A stretch of DNA of 64,000 nucleotides from Pontibacter populi (GCF_019336435.1 NZ_JAHWXQ010000003.1:62001-126000), one strand, 5' to 3'; positions 1-8,990 are shown, numbered from the stretch's first letter. The notes: generated by a model from the letters alone, not told the origin. A program made the numbers and translations.

Positions 1-1
1 G

Positions 2-562
2 CTACTGAGCGCTGGCAACAACCTGTCGAATGTGGAACGCTATGCCAAAGCCATCTTCCATAAAGTAACAGGGCAGGAGCCGCCGGCAAACTTTAAACTG
101 GTGCTGGTAGATAATCCGAAACAGGTAACAGCTAACGGTGGTGCCATGGCGCTGGAGGGCACAGATCTGAATGACCTGACCAACATCCCGATCATGAAGC
201 CGACCGGTTCTGCCAACGTAGAAGATGCGCTGACACCTGTCACCAAAACACAGATCACAGGGCAACTGCGCCAGGAAGTGATGGATAACGTGATGAACTG
301 CCTGCAGCTACTGTTGGATGATCCGGATGTTTCGCCGCTGATGCGCTCGATGGGCGTGGAAGTAGACCCAATGCGTGTGCTGGATTTTATGCGCATGAAC
401 CTGCAGGACAGCTATACTATGGTGCTGGAAGATACCGTACGCGGCCTGACAGACCGGGAGCAACTGCACGAGACCATGTTCTTTATGCCGCTTAAGCAAT
501 CGCTATACTTGCTGTCGAAAGAACTTTATAAGCAGCAGGCGCAAGTGAGTGCTATCTCGTAA
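2..562 (+). CDS. Hsp70/actin-fold-like protein, C-terminal part (5' end outside window)
   Basis: The reading frame is open from base 2, so the gene starts upstream; about 186 residues are visible, ending at TAA 560-562. The segment beginning LLSAGNNLSNV and ending KQVTANGGAMAL has the layout of the adenosine-binding end of Hsp70-type ATPases (a hydrophobic strand with G/N-S, a helix, then a K-x-x-x-A-x-G-A-like turn). The rest is helical without membrane segments. It precedes, on the same strand, a membrane coiled-coil protein and a ZorA/ZorB-like stator pair. Bacteroidota carry large SrfB-type Hsp70-like proteins, and this could be one, but only the C-terminus is seen. The family call is an inference; a conserved cytoplasmic partner of the stator is the working idea. 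Confidence 0.45.
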   Translation, partial: LLSAGNNLSNVERYAKAIFHKVTGQEPPANFKLVLVDNPKQVTANGGAMALEGTDLNDLTNIPIMKPTGSANVEDALTPVTKTQITGQLRQEVMDNVMNCLQLLLDDPDVSPLMRSMGVEVDPMRVLDFMRMNLQDSYTMVLEDTVRGLTDREQLHETMFFMPLKQSLYLLSKELYKQQAQVSAIS

Positions 563-578
563 AACGTATACCTCTGAG

Positions 579-628
579 GTATAAAATCAACCATTCTCAA
601 CTATAGTTAGGGGTGGTTGATTTTATAC
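579..628. terminator. 15-bp perfect inverted repeat between the Hsp70-like gene and the stator genes
   Basis: Arms 579-593 and 614-628 are perfect reverse complements of 15 bp around a 20-base loop that contains the palindrome AACTATAGTT. The stem is AT-rich and has no clear T-run, so it may be a weak terminator, an mRNA-end stabiliser or a protein site. It separates the first gene from the next three. Confidence 0.5.
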
Positions 629-690
629 ATTAATTAGGTTACACTATCTTAAAGACATTAATCTTAAACAGAATAAAACAACATTGATAC

Positions 691-1629
691 ATGGCTACAA
701 TAGCAGTAATAATAAGTATAATAGCGTTGGTAGGAGCAGGGTTTGCTTTTATCAGGGCTGCCAGTTCACATCATATTTTAGGTAAACGGATCGAAGATCT
801 GAAGGAGCGGATTAAATACCTGGAAGCAAATCAAAACAGATTGCAAAACGCAGCTAATCGCGGAAATAAACCTGTTTTGGAACAGGAAGAAACAGCCCGT
901 AGAAACCAGCCAAAACAGGAGCAACAAAAGCAGGAACGACAAGAACCACGTCAGAAGCAGAAAGAAAGACAGCCACAACAGGAAAGGCAACAGCAGGAAC
1001 GGCAGCTACAGGAAAGACAGACACATCAACCGGAGCGCCCGCAGCAGGAGAGACGTCAGCAGGAAAGACCACAACAGCAGGATGCAAGTCAGCAGGAGCA
1101 ACAACGCCGCAAAAAAGAGAACCGCAGACGCAACGAGCCGAGGGAACGTGCGGACAACTTTGAGGAACCTGTTAAAGAACAGCAACTATCAGCTTCTGAT
1201 GGTATAAGATTTGAAGTTGTTGGAAGCCATTTGCTGGATGAACTGGAACAGCAACCTGGTTTCAGCCAGTCCGCATCTATGCCCGAGCAAGAGCCGGAGG
1301 TGATCGCTGATTCAGGAATACGATACGCGATTATTCCGGAAGATGGCGTGATACGTCAGCATCATTTACAACGTCAGCCAGATTCTGATTCCTATATTGA
1401 AGTGGATGTTGCCGCAGAAGGTAGTAACATGACACATTATCGTTTTAACCTGAGTGGTAACCATGCCTTCGTTATTTCGCAGGGCATTGATCGCTTGGAG
1501 AATGCCTTTGATTTTGAGAAACCATCGAACCGCATGGTGAACAGAATTGTGCAGCAGCAGGATGGCGTGCTGGCTAAAGTTAACAACGGCTGGAGAATAC
1601 AGGAGAAAGCTAGAATAGATTTCAGATAA
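691..1629 (+). CDS. Membrane-anchored Q/E/R-rich coiled-coil protein of unknown function
   Basis: 312 residues. Residues 2-25 form one N-terminal membrane segment with no cleavage site. A short coiled coil (about 30-55, KRIEDLKERIKYLEANQ) follows. Residues about 65-150 are a charged, low-complexity Q/E/R tract built from QQER-like units. A C-terminal globular domain (about 165-312) contains DGIRFEVVG and later NMTHYRFNLSGNHAFVISQG, and I do not recognise it. ATG 691 was chosen because the membrane segment starts there. The stop is 9 bases before the ZorA-like gene, so it is very likely co-transcribed with the stator genes. An inner-membrane accessory subunit with a flexible linker is an inference; no enzyme motif is visible. 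Confidence 0.7.
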   Translation: MATIAVIISIIALVGAGFAFIRAASSHHILGKRIEDLKERIKYLEANQNRLQNAANRGNKPVLEQEETARRNQPKQEQQKQERQEPRQKQKERQPQQERQQQERQLQERQTHQPERPQQERRQQERPQQQDASQQEQQRRKKENRRRNEPRERADNFEEPVKEQQLSASDGIRFEVVGSHLLDELEQQPGFSQSASMPEQEPEVIADSGIRYAIIPEDGVIRQHHLQRQPDSDSYIEVDVAAEGSNMTHYRFNLSGNHAFVISQGIDRLENAFDFEKPSNRMVNRIVQQQDGVLAKVNNGWRIQEKARIDFR

Positions 1630-1638
1630 CCCGCTTAC

Positions 1639-3393
1639 ATGGAAGGTATATTTATTTTTGAAGCACTTTTAGTACTTGCTATACTTGGTTACCAGTTTTA
1701 TGTATACCGGCATAACAAAGCTAAAATTGAGCTTATCAAAAACCTGTTTCCTTCTGAAGAGCAGCTTTCCGTAACCGAAACTTTACTTGACCATACCGCA
1801 CCTATAGTTGCTTCAACGCAAACTTCTGAGCAACTATGGACAGCGCTCCTGGCTGGCAAACCTTTCCGGGAATTTACGCCTTCTAATCCGGCAGTTAAAC
1901 GCATAGTTGCAGTTGAAAATGATTTGCTCCATATTGAAACAAAAGGTGGTCCGGTCCCGGCATATACGATAGCCCGCGAAAAGTTTGATAAGCTCGTAGC
2001 CGGGCATAATATTTACCTGGTGCAGGGCGATCCGGATGCGCTGATAAGCTCTGTTTCTTCGGGTGGAAAGGGTTCCGCAACTATAGATCTCATCGAAGTG
2101 CGGAATCCTTCGGAAACTTTCAGCAAGATCATCAAAAACACCAACGAGTACCTGAAACGAAACAAGGGTGCTGCTGCTGATTTTGATATTCTGAAAGATG
2201 TTTCGGAGCGCTATTCCGAAGCACTAGATGCAGAAGTACAGTCTACCGTTACCACGCCACTTTACATAGGTCTGCTGGGTACTTTCTCTGGAGTAATTAT
2301 CGGTTTATCGAGTTTGATCTGGTCTGGTTTTACGGCTGATGAAGGCAATGCAGCAGGCTCTTTTATTACAGATCAGAACATTCCTTCTTTTCTGTTCGGG
2401 GTGATGATCGCGATGGCGGGTAGCTTCTGTGGTTTGTTGCTCACGCTAATAGGAAACCATGACCTGAAGAACGCCAGAAGTATAAGAGACAGGCGACAAA
2501 ACGATTATTATACTTTCCTGCAAACGCATCTGCTTCCAAAGCTAAACTCCGACATGGCCGCTAGCCTGAGCAACCTGAAATCGGTGCTGGATTCGTTCAA
2601 TAAAGATTTCCTGGATAAAGTCCTCGGCTTCCGGCCTATAGTTGATACGCTCACGGAGAACATCAGCACACAGAAAGAGTTTATTGAGAAGCTGGATAAG
2701 ATCGGCTTCACGCAGATGGCAAATGCTAACCTGCAGGTATTTGATAAGATGAAGGAGAGTGAGCAGCTGTTCAAGAACTTTATGCAGTACCAGGTGGCGC
2801 TAAACGAATCGGTGCAGCAAGGTGCGGAACTGACGCATACAATAAGCGATGTACTTGGCAGATTAACCAGTCTGCAGGAAGGCTTTGATAAGGTGCCGGG
2901 CTACCTGCAAAAGCACGACGAATCTATTCAGCGACAGGTTAACTTTTTTGGGCAACACGAACGGGAATTACATGACATCGGCTCTCGGATAGAACAATAT
3001 TTCGATAAAGCCGCATTGCGCTTAACCGACCTGATGGAAGCCCGCCTGCAGCACCAGGAACGCGATGCACAAAATGCGTATGAAAAGTGGCAGGAACATT
3101 TCAGAAACCTGAACGAAGACAACATTTACCAGCGCATCCTAGATTACATGCAGCCATTCGAGAACCTGAACCAGCAACAGGAAAGACTCAACACCAATCA
3201 ACAACAATTATCCGGTGAGATACGCCAGACTAACGAACGCCTTCTCCAGAAAATAGAAACTGACACAGCCATACAACAGCAGTTGTTGCAGCAAATGCAA
3301 GTTCTGAATATGCACATGGCCCGCAGCCTTGAGCCGGGTCCATTGAAAGCGGCGCTTGGCAAAATTTTCGGAGGCGTAAACAGCAGGAGGTAA
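1639..3393 (+). CDS. ZorA/MotA/ExbB-like proton-channel protein with long cytoplasmic tail
   Basis: 584 residues. Three membrane segments are visible: about 5-24, 205-226 (PLYIGLLGTFSGVIIGLSSL) and 250-272. The second carries the LLGTxxGxIxG pattern of the MotA/TolQ/ExbB family. From about residue 280 to the end the protein is a long, mostly helical tail with many coiled-coil-like stretches, the layout of ZorA-type stators rather than of short ExbB. The next gene starts 2 bases after its stop and is a MotB/OmpA-like partner, so the two should form a proton-driven stator in the inner membrane. Zorya effectors (ZorC, ZorD or ZorE) are not present downstream, and the upstream partner is Hsp70-like. 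The family call is strong; a defence role is unproven. Confidence 0.8.
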   Translation: MEGIFIFEALLVLAILGYQFYVYRHNKAKIELIKNLFPSEEQLSVTETLLDHTAPIVASTQTSEQLWTALLAGKPFREFTPSNPAVKRIVAVENDLLHIETKGGPVPAYTIAREKFDKLVAGHNIYLVQGDPDALISSVSSGGKGSATIDLIEVRNPSETFSKIIKNTNEYLKRNKGAAADFDILKDVSERYSEALDAEVQSTVTTPLYIGLLGTFSGVIIGLSSLIWSGFTADEGNAAGSFITDQNIPSFLFGVMIAMAGSFCGLLLTLIGNHDLKNARSIRDRRQNDYYTFLQTHLLPKLNSDMAASLSNLKSVLDSFNKDFLDKVLGFRPIVDTLTENISTQKEFIEKLDKIGFTQMANANLQVFDKMKESEQLFKNFMQYQVALNESVQQGAELTHTISDVLGRLTSLQEGFDKVPGYLQKHDESIQRQVNFFGQHERELHDIGSRIEQYFDKAALRLTDLMEARLQHQERDAQNAYEKWQEHFRNLNEDNIYQRILDYMQPFENLNQQQERLNTNQQQLSGEIRQTNERLLQKIETDTAIQQQLLQQMQVLNMHMARSLEPGPLKAALGKIFGGVNSRR

Positions 3394-3395
3394 GT

Positions 3396-4049
3396 ATGAG
3401 CAAGGAGAGCAGAGACTTTTTCTGGCCCAGTTATGTCGACCTGATGACGGTGCTTTTCCTGGTGATGCTGGTGCTTTTTGTGTTGAGCTATAAAATGTTT
3501 GAAGGCAAAGACCAGGAGAACCGCGAGAACATTGCCCGGCTACAAGTAGAAGTACAGGAAAAGCGCAAACTGGATGAAATAAAAGCTGCACTCTCCCGCC
3601 TGGACGACGACTACTTCCAGTACAATGAAAAGTATAAACGCCACGAACTGCTAGTGGATGTAGTTTTTGAGCAAAGCAGCGCCGTTATACCAGACCGTTC
3701 TCGGGCACCACTCCGCCGAGCTGGTCAGAACCTGAGCCAGGTAATTAATTCAATAGACGAGAAAGATGTAAAATACCTGATTGTGATTGACGGCCGTGCG
3801 GCCAGCTTTCCGAAAGGTGATCCTCGAAATATCACCCAACGGGAGTATGCATTGCAGTTAAGTTATCAGCGAGCACTTGCTTTACTTGATTTCTGGCAGA
3901 ATGCAGGAATTAAATTCCCCAAAGACCGGATTGAGTTAATTGCTGCCGGAAGTGGTTTTGAAGGTGCTGGCCGCAAAGGCGACATCCGCGACCGCAGGTT
4001 TGTGATTCAGATATTGCCTAAGGTAGGGGAGCTGGAGAAAAGGAAATAA
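3396..4049 (+). CDS. ZorB/MotB-like protein with OmpA-type peptidoglycan-binding domain
   Basis: 217 residues. A single membrane helix (about 13-32, YVDLMTVLFLVMLVLFVLSY) has an aspartate (D15) at its start, as in the proton-carrying helix of MotB/ZorB. A coiled coil of about 45 residues follows, then an OmpA-like C-terminal domain (about 85-210) with the helix pattern LSYQRALALLDFW and the closing DRRFVIQI. AGGAGG lies just upstream of ATG 3396, a rare strong Shine-Dalgarno sequence for this phylum, and the gap to the ZorA-like gene is 2 bases. It should be the wall-anchoring half of the stator. Confidence 0.8.
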   Translation: MSKESRDFFWPSYVDLMTVLFLVMLVLFVLSYKMFEGKDQENRENIARLQVEVQEKRKLDEIKAALSRLDDDYFQYNEKYKRHELLVDVVFEQSSAVIPDRSRAPLRRAGQNLSQVINSIDEKDVKYLIVIDGRAASFPKGDPRNITQREYALQLSYQRALALLDFWQNAGIKFPKDRIELIAAGSGFEGAGRKGDIRDRRFVIQILPKVGELEKRK

Positions 4050-4399
4050 CCGGTATTACTCGATCTATGTAATTGTTTTTAGACGCTTATGTGATAAACA
4101 GTTTTTGGACGACTTCCTTTTAGATACAAGTGTTCATTTGCGTTTATCAATAATAGAATTCATGCTTCTCTCAGATTGTAAAATGTACCACTGCCTTTTT
4201 GAGCCTAAAAATCTCAATCTAATAAATATTTGGAAACGAATGATTATTTCGTGTAAGGATTTAATTAAATGGCTAGGACTTCAGGCGACGATATTTCCAG
4301 ATGGGGGTGGAATATAATCGAAAAAACAAGGGTTATCGAACCCTGCGCGTTAACTCCAGTTTCTGCCTTGCAGCGGAGTTATCGCAGAAATGAGGGCAA
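4050..4399. other. Intergenic stretch with small hairpins, no convincing gene
   Basis: Only a TTG-started 70-codon frame (4105-4317) exists, and it has no recognisable features. 4329-4344 forms a 6-bp hairpin whose reverse complement resembles a tRNA T-arm (AGGGTTCGATAACCCT). An interleaved pair, AACTCC/GGAGTT and TTTCTGC/GCAGAAA, follows at about 4350-4391. This may be a decayed RNA gene or attachment scar beside the tRNA, but nothing complete is visible. Confidence 0.3.
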
Positions 4400-4441
4400 A
4401 AGAAAAAGGGAAAAGCGATTGAAATAATCACTTTTCCCTTT
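4400..4441 (-). terminator. Terminator of tRNA-Glu
   Basis: On the minus strand directly after the tRNA, 16-bp arms (4405-4420 and 4426-4441, one G-U pair) close a 5-base loop and are followed by a T-rich run. Confidence 0.8.
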
Positions 4442-4444
4442 CAG

Positions 4445-4516
4445 TAGTCCGTAGGGGAATCGAACCCCTGTTGCCAGAATGAAAATCTGAAGTCCTAACC
4501 CCTAGACGAACGGACC
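4445..4516 (-). tRNA. tRNA-Glu (anticodon TTC)
   Basis: The reverse complement starts GGTCCGTTCGTCTAGGGG and folds as a full cloverleaf. The acceptor stem GGTCCGT pairs with ACGGACT, the D-arm is TCTAGGGGTTAGGA, and the anticodon stem TCAGA/TCTGG holds the loop TTTTCAT with anticodon TTC. The T-arm is AGGGG TTCGATT CCCCT and the discriminator base is A. CCA is not encoded. A strong hairpin terminator follows. Confidence 0.95.
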
Positions 4517-4647
4517 GTGTTGAATTTTACCAACCATTTCCTGATTGGTGATGCAAATATAGGCTACAAAAACGTTCTGCAAAACATTTAGAGCAAAAAA
4601 AAGTGAACCGAAACGTAATTGCTTCGTTCTCAGGGTAGAAAAAAATA

Positions 4648-4678
4648 TTGGTTTTACTATAAGCTAATCGTAACTTCG
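4648..4678 (+). promoter_or_regulatory. Promoter of gap (Bacteroidota type)
   Basis: TTG at 4648-4650, a 20-base spacer and TAACTTCG at 4671-4678 fit the Bacteroidota primary-sigma pattern TTG-N19-21-TAnnTTTG. The predicted start is near 4685, giving a leader of about 32 bases before ATG 4717. Confidence 0.7.
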
Positions 4679-4689
4679 CACCATATTAA

Positions 4690-5712
<1,023 letters not shown>

Positions 5713-5733
5713 GCTATAGTTACATAGTATCAA

Positions 5734-5768
5734 CGAAAGCCCGCCAATAGGTGGGCTTTCGTTTTTTT
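5734..5768 (+). terminator. Intrinsic terminator of gap
   Basis: Stem CGAAAGCCCGCC paired with GGTGGGCTTTCG (one G-U pair region), a 4-5 base loop and a run of seven T. Confidence 0.92.
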
Positions 5769-5844
5769 GTTGCGTATATATAGCAATACTATTTATTAAA
5801 TTAGTAAATTGATATATATCATAGTTTTAGGAAACAGAGTATTC

Positions 5845-5852
5845 TACTTTTG
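5845..5852 (+). promoter_or_regulatory. -7 element of the universal stress protein gene
   Basis: TACTTTTG fits TAnnTTTG exactly. A weak T-rich -33 region lies near 5825. The start would be near 5858, 25 bases before ATG 5883. Confidence 0.6.
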
Positions 5853-5882
5853 AAACATCAGAAACCCAATTAAACAAACCGC

Positions 5883-6725
5883 ATGAGACGCATTCTTGTA
5901 CCTACAGACTTTTCAGAACAGGCCCAATACGCTTTTGAAGTAGCTATTAATATTGCCCGCCGAACTGGTGCTGCCATTAAATTACTGCACGTAGTGGAAA
6001 TGCCACGTTCTGCAAGCTTCAGCGCTACCGGCGATGTAGTTTACCACGACAATATGGAGCAACTATACATCATGCGCCTGATGGAAGCTACCAAAACAAA
6101 TATGAGCAAACTAATAGCAAAGGTTAGTCATACTGGTGTGGAAGTGGTACAGGAAGTAGATGTGGATAGCATCGTAAATAAGATAAAACGTGTTATTGCT
6201 GCTGATAACGTGGACCTGATTGTAATGGGATCAAAAGGATCCAGCGGCATGGACGAGTTCCTGATCGGATCTAACACCGAGAAAGTAGTTCGCACTGCTA
6301 CCTGCCCAGTACTAACTATAAAAACATCGAATCCTGAATTTGATGTAAAAGAAATTGTGCTGGCTTCTAACTTCAGACGTGAGGTAGGCAAGGCGATGGA
6401 TGCGTTCAAATATTTCCAGAAACTGTTTGATGCGCGTTTACACCTGGTTTACATTAATACGCCGGGAGCATTTGAGTCTAGCAGCAACCTGCGCAGCAAA
6501 CTGGCACACGCCGCCGATAAGTACGATCTGCACAACTATACTATAAATGTGTATAACGATACAATAGAAGAAGATGGTATTCTGCACTTTGCAGAAGATA
6601 TAAATGCAGACATGATCATGATGGCTACACACGGTCGTACGGGGTTGTCGCACCTGTTAAGCGGAAGTATTGCCGAGGACCTGGTTAACCACACCAGCCG
6701 CCCTGTGCTAACGTACCAACTATAG
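5883..6725 (+). CDS. Tandem universal stress protein (UspA family)
   Basis: 280 residues with two Usp domains in series. The first runs from MRRILVPTDFSEQA to about residue 145 and carries the ATP-binding motif GSKGSSGMDEFLIGS. The second covers about 150-280 and carries ATHGRTGLSHLLSGS. Both keep the G-x2-G-x9-G-S/T pattern, so both domains probably bind nucleotide. Such tandem proteins act in the cytoplasm in stress survival without a defined reaction. It is monocistronic, with its own -7 element and a strong terminator. Confidence 0.93.
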   Translation: MRRILVPTDFSEQAQYAFEVAINIARRTGAAIKLLHVVEMPRSASFSATGDVVYHDNMEQLYIMRLMEATKTNMSKLIAKVSHTGVEVVQEVDVDSIVNKIKRVIAADNVDLIVMGSKGSSGMDEFLIGSNTEKVVRTATCPVLTIKTSNPEFDVKEIVLASNFRREVGKAMDAFKYFQKLFDARLHLVYINTPGAFESSSNLRSKLAHAADKYDLHNYTINVYNDTIEEDGILHFAEDINADMIMMATHGRTGLSHLLSGSIAEDLVNHTSRPVLTYQL

Positions 6726-6741
6726 CATTACAGTTTTAGTT

Positions 6742-6777
6742 AAAGCCCGGCCATAGTTCTATGGCCGGGCTTTTTGT
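6742..6777 (+). terminator. Intrinsic terminator of the usp gene
   Basis: 13-bp perfect arms (6742-6754 and 6761-6773) built on AAAGCCCGGCCAT close a 6-base loop and end in a T-run. Confidence 0.92.
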
Positions 6778-6793
6778 TTAGCATCCGTATAGT

Positions 6794-6801
6794 TACTTTT
6801 G
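6794..6801 (+). promoter_or_regulatory. -7 element only 4 bases before the lipid kinase ATG
   Basis: TACTTTTG matches TAnnTTTG. Transcription would begin at or next to ATG 6806, which implies a leaderless mRNA or use of a later start. TTTG at 6773-6776 could serve as -33 with a short 17-base spacer. Confidence 0.5.
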
Positions 6802-6805
6802 TTGC

Positions 6806-7690
6806 ATGAGTATACTTCCGCGTATCCGGTTTATAATTAACCCTGTATCTGGCACCAGAAGCAAGGTAGATGTGGCTGCCCGCATTAAACTATACCTGGA
6901 TAGCACAAAGCATGACCATGATATAGTTTATACCGACTATGCGGGACATGCTACCGAGCTGGCTCAAGCCGCAGCCAAGGATAACTATAAAATAGTGGTA
7001 GCGGTAGGCGGTGACGGAACAGTTAACGAAGTAGCGAAAGGCTTACTGCACACCAATACAGCATTGGGCATATTACCAAAGGGATCGGGGAACGGCCTGG
7101 CCAGGCACCTGCAGCTACCCTTAAACCTGGACAGAGCGATCAAAGCGCTCAATACAGGGCAGGTATCCCAGATTGACAGCGGAACTATAAATGAGATCCC
7201 GTTTTTTACGACAGCAGGAATAGGTTTTGATGCGTACATAAGTGCAGTGTTTGCAGGCAACAAACGCCGCGGGTTAAAGACGTATGTAGAGCTGGTTTTA
7301 AAAGAAGTTCGAAACTATAAGCACCTGCCGGTAAAAGTCTGGATTAATGATCAGGAGTTGGCCACAGATTGTTTTGTAATGGCATTTGCCAACGCTGCAC
7401 AGTATGGCAATAACGCCTACATTGCTCCGCTTGCCGATATCCGGGATGGGTTGCTGGATGTTTGCCTGGTGCGCCAACTGGACTTCGTAAAAGCAATTAA
7501 CCTGAGTTATTGTATGCTAACCAAGCAGTTGGCTAACCTGCAAAGCGCAGAATACTTCAAAACTACAAGTGTTAAAGTTGAAACCGAAGAGCCGATGATG
7601 TTTCATGCAGACGGCGAATACAAAGGTCAATCTACCATTTTTGAAGTGAAGATGAACCCTCAATCGTTAAAGGTTATTATACCGGTTTAA
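6806..7690 (+). CDS. YegS/DagK-type lipid kinase
   Basis: 294 residues, the normal length for the family. It should phosphorylate a lipid hydroxyl (diacylglycerol or related) with ATP on the inner face of the inner membrane. Visible motifs are INPVSGTRSK at residues 10-19, the nucleotide loop VGGDGTVNEVAKGL near 70-83 and LPKGSGNGLARHL near 91-103. Start ATG 6806 fits the family N-terminus (RFIINPVSG). The -7 element four bases upstream suggests a leaderless message. The exact substrate cannot be told from sequence. Confidence 0.93.
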   Translation: MSILPRIRFIINPVSGTRSKVDVAARIKLYLDSTKHDHDIVYTDYAGHATELAQAAAKDNYKIVVAVGGDGTVNEVAKGLLHTNTALGILPKGSGNGLARHLQLPLNLDRAIKALNTGQVSQIDSGTINEIPFFTTAGIGFDAYISAVFAGNKRRGLKTYVELVLKEVRNYKHLPVKVWINDQELATDCFVMAFANAAQYGNNAYIAPLADIRDGLLDVCLVRQLDFVKAINLSYCMLTKQLANLQSAEYFKTTSVKVETEEPMMFHADGEYKGQSTIFEVKMNPQSLKVIIPV

Positions 7691-7734
7691 TTGTTTGATT
7701 GCTGATTGTTAAATTGTTAATCCAGGCTTTTTTG

Positions 7735-7792
7735 ACTTTCTAACCTTTAACTTCCAATTCTTTAACTCCCAAACTCTCTAACTCTTAAACTA
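7735..7792. repeat. 8-bp-period tract upstream of the SUI1-type gene
   Basis: Reading in steps of eight gives TTTCTAAC, CTTTAACT, TCCAATTC, TTTAACTC, CCAAACTC, TCTAACTC, TTAAACTA: one pyrimidine-rich AACT unit per 8 bases, ending 7 bases before ATG 7799. The units are degenerate but the period is strict. Confidence 0.75.
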
Positions 7793-7798
7793 ACAACA

Positions 7799-8146
7799 AT
7801 GAGCGATAAAAATAAGAAAGGCAGACAGGGTGTAGTTTACTCTACAAGTTCTGATTTTAATTACCAGTACGACCACGAAAACGAAGCCGAAACGCTACCA
7901 CCACAACAGCAAAACCTGAAGGTAATGCTCGATAAAAAGTCGCGCGGCGGTAAGCAGGTAACACTGGTGGAAGGTTTTGTTGGCACTGACGACGACCTGA
8001 AAGAGCTGGGCAAGATGCTGAAAAACAAATGCGGCGTAGGTGGCTCAGCCAAAGATGGTGAGATCCTGATCCAGGGCGATTTCAGGGATAAAGTATTACA
8101 AACTTTACAGGCTGCCGGCTATAAAGTAAAGCGGGTAGGAGGGTGA
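7799..8146 (+). CDS. SUI1/eIF1-type translation factor (YciH family)
   Basis: 115 residues. The C-terminal two thirds (about 36-115) is a SUI1 domain: [20 protein letters not shown], then [20 protein letters not shown] and [21 protein letters not shown]. The KCGVGG/DGEI core typical of eIF1/YciH is intact. It is expected to bind the small ribosomal subunit and influence start-codon selection; in bacteria YciH is linked to stress translation. The N-terminus is a short polar tail. It is preceded by an 8-bp-period tract and followed by a convergent kdsB. Confidence 0.93.
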   Translation: MSDKNKKGRQGVVYSTSSDFNYQYDHENEAETLPPQQQNLKVMLDKKSRGGKQVTLVEGFVGTDDDLKELGKMLKNKCGVGGSAKDGEILIQGDFRDKVLQTLQAAGYKVKRVGG

Positions 8147-8156
8147 GTTACGTTTG

Positions 8157-8240
8157 TGAGTTTAGGAGTTAAAGAGTTGGGGAATCGAACACTTTATTTC
8201 CACCTCTTTAACTCATAAACTCTCTAACACTCTAACTAAA
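8157..8240. repeat. Inverted pair of 8-bp-period tracts between convergent genes
   Basis: 8157-8182 carries GAGTTTAG/GAGTTAAA/GAGTTGGG at 8-base steps. 8208-8240 carries the complementary form (CTCTTTAA, CTCATAAA, CTCTCTAA, CACTCTAA). Together they can pair through TTAAAGAG and CTCTTTAA, forming a large AT-rich stem between the stop codons of the SUI1 gene and kdsB. A bidirectional terminator role is an inference. Confidence 0.6.
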
Positions 8241-8969
8241 AAGTCCTCTTACTTTCTCCAGATCCTCCGGAGAGTCTATGCCTATAGTTTCAAATTCGGT
8301 GAGGGCAGTGGTGATTTTATAGCCGTTTTCCAACCAGCGTAACTGCTCCAGCGATTCTGCCAGCTCCAATGCAGAAGGAGGGAGTTGCGTGATCTGCTCC
8401 AGAATATCAGCTCTGTAACCGTAAATACCAATGTGCTTATAGTAACTGTGCTGCTTGTGCCAGATATCCTGAGGTACGTTACGGCAGTATGGTATAGCTT
8501 GTCTGCTGAAATATAAGGCATCACCATTGTTGCTTAGCACAACCTTCGGGGCGTTCGTGTTAAACAGCTCTTCTTCGGTGGTAATCTTTTTAACCAGCGT
8601 AGCCAGTTGAGTATTCGGGCGGTTAAAGCAGCTGGCTACAAGGTCAATCTGCTCGGGCTTTATAAAAGGTTCGTCGCCTTGTATGTTGATGATATATTCG
8701 TAGGGATTATCGTGCAATTTGTAAGCTTCAAAACAACGGTCGGTACCACTCTGATGATGCTCGGCTGTCATGACGGCTTTACCGCCAAAATCCAGAACAT
8801 GCGCAAAAATACGTTCATCGTCGGTGGCAACTATAACTTCAGACAAGCCGGATGCAGAAGCCTGCTCATAAACACGACGGATCATGGTTTTGCCATTGAT
8901 GTCAGTCAGGGGTTTGCCCGGGAAACGGGTTGATGCAAAGCGGGCTGGTATGATGCCGAGTACGTCCAT
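8232..8969 (-). CDS. kdsB: 3-deoxy-manno-octulosonate cytidylyltransferase
   Basis: 245 residues, full length. It activates Kdo with CTP to CMP-Kdo for lipopolysaccharide core synthesis in the cytoplasm. The N-terminus IIPARFASTRFPGKPL is the family nucleotide-binding signature. IINIQGDEPFIKPEQI holds the catalytic QGDEP, and ATDDERIF and IGIYGYR are also family motifs. Its -7 element is at 8991-8998. It shares the minus strand with the AlkD-like gene 55 bases upstream but has its own promoter. Confidence 0.97.
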   Translation of the reverse strand: MDVLGIIPARFASTRFPGKPLTDINGKTMIRRVYEQASASGLSEVIVATDDERIFAHVLDFGGKAVMTAEHHQSGTDRCFEAYKLHDNPYEYIINIQGDEPFIKPEQIDLVASCFNRPNTQLATLVKKITTEEELFNTNAPKVVLSNNGDALYFSRQAIPYCRNVPQDIWHKQHSYYKHIGIYGYRADILEQITQLPPSALELAESLEQLRWLENGYKITTALTEFETIGIDSPEDLEKVRGLFS

Positions 8970-8990
8970 AGTTTATAGTTTTTGCGAGCT

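Noticed and set aside
1..4049. Complete Zorya defence system
   Set aside because: ZorA- and ZorB-like genes are present but no ZorC, ZorD or ZorE follows; the region is reported as a stator module of unknown role.
4105..4317. 70-codon plus-strand frame starting with TTG
   Set aside because: Non-ATG start, no motif, biased amino acids and no context; treated as chance.
4329..4391. tRNA-like T-arm and paired segments beside tRNA-Glu
   Set aside because: Only the T-arm resembles a tRNA; no acceptor or anticodon arm could be built. Kept only as a note.
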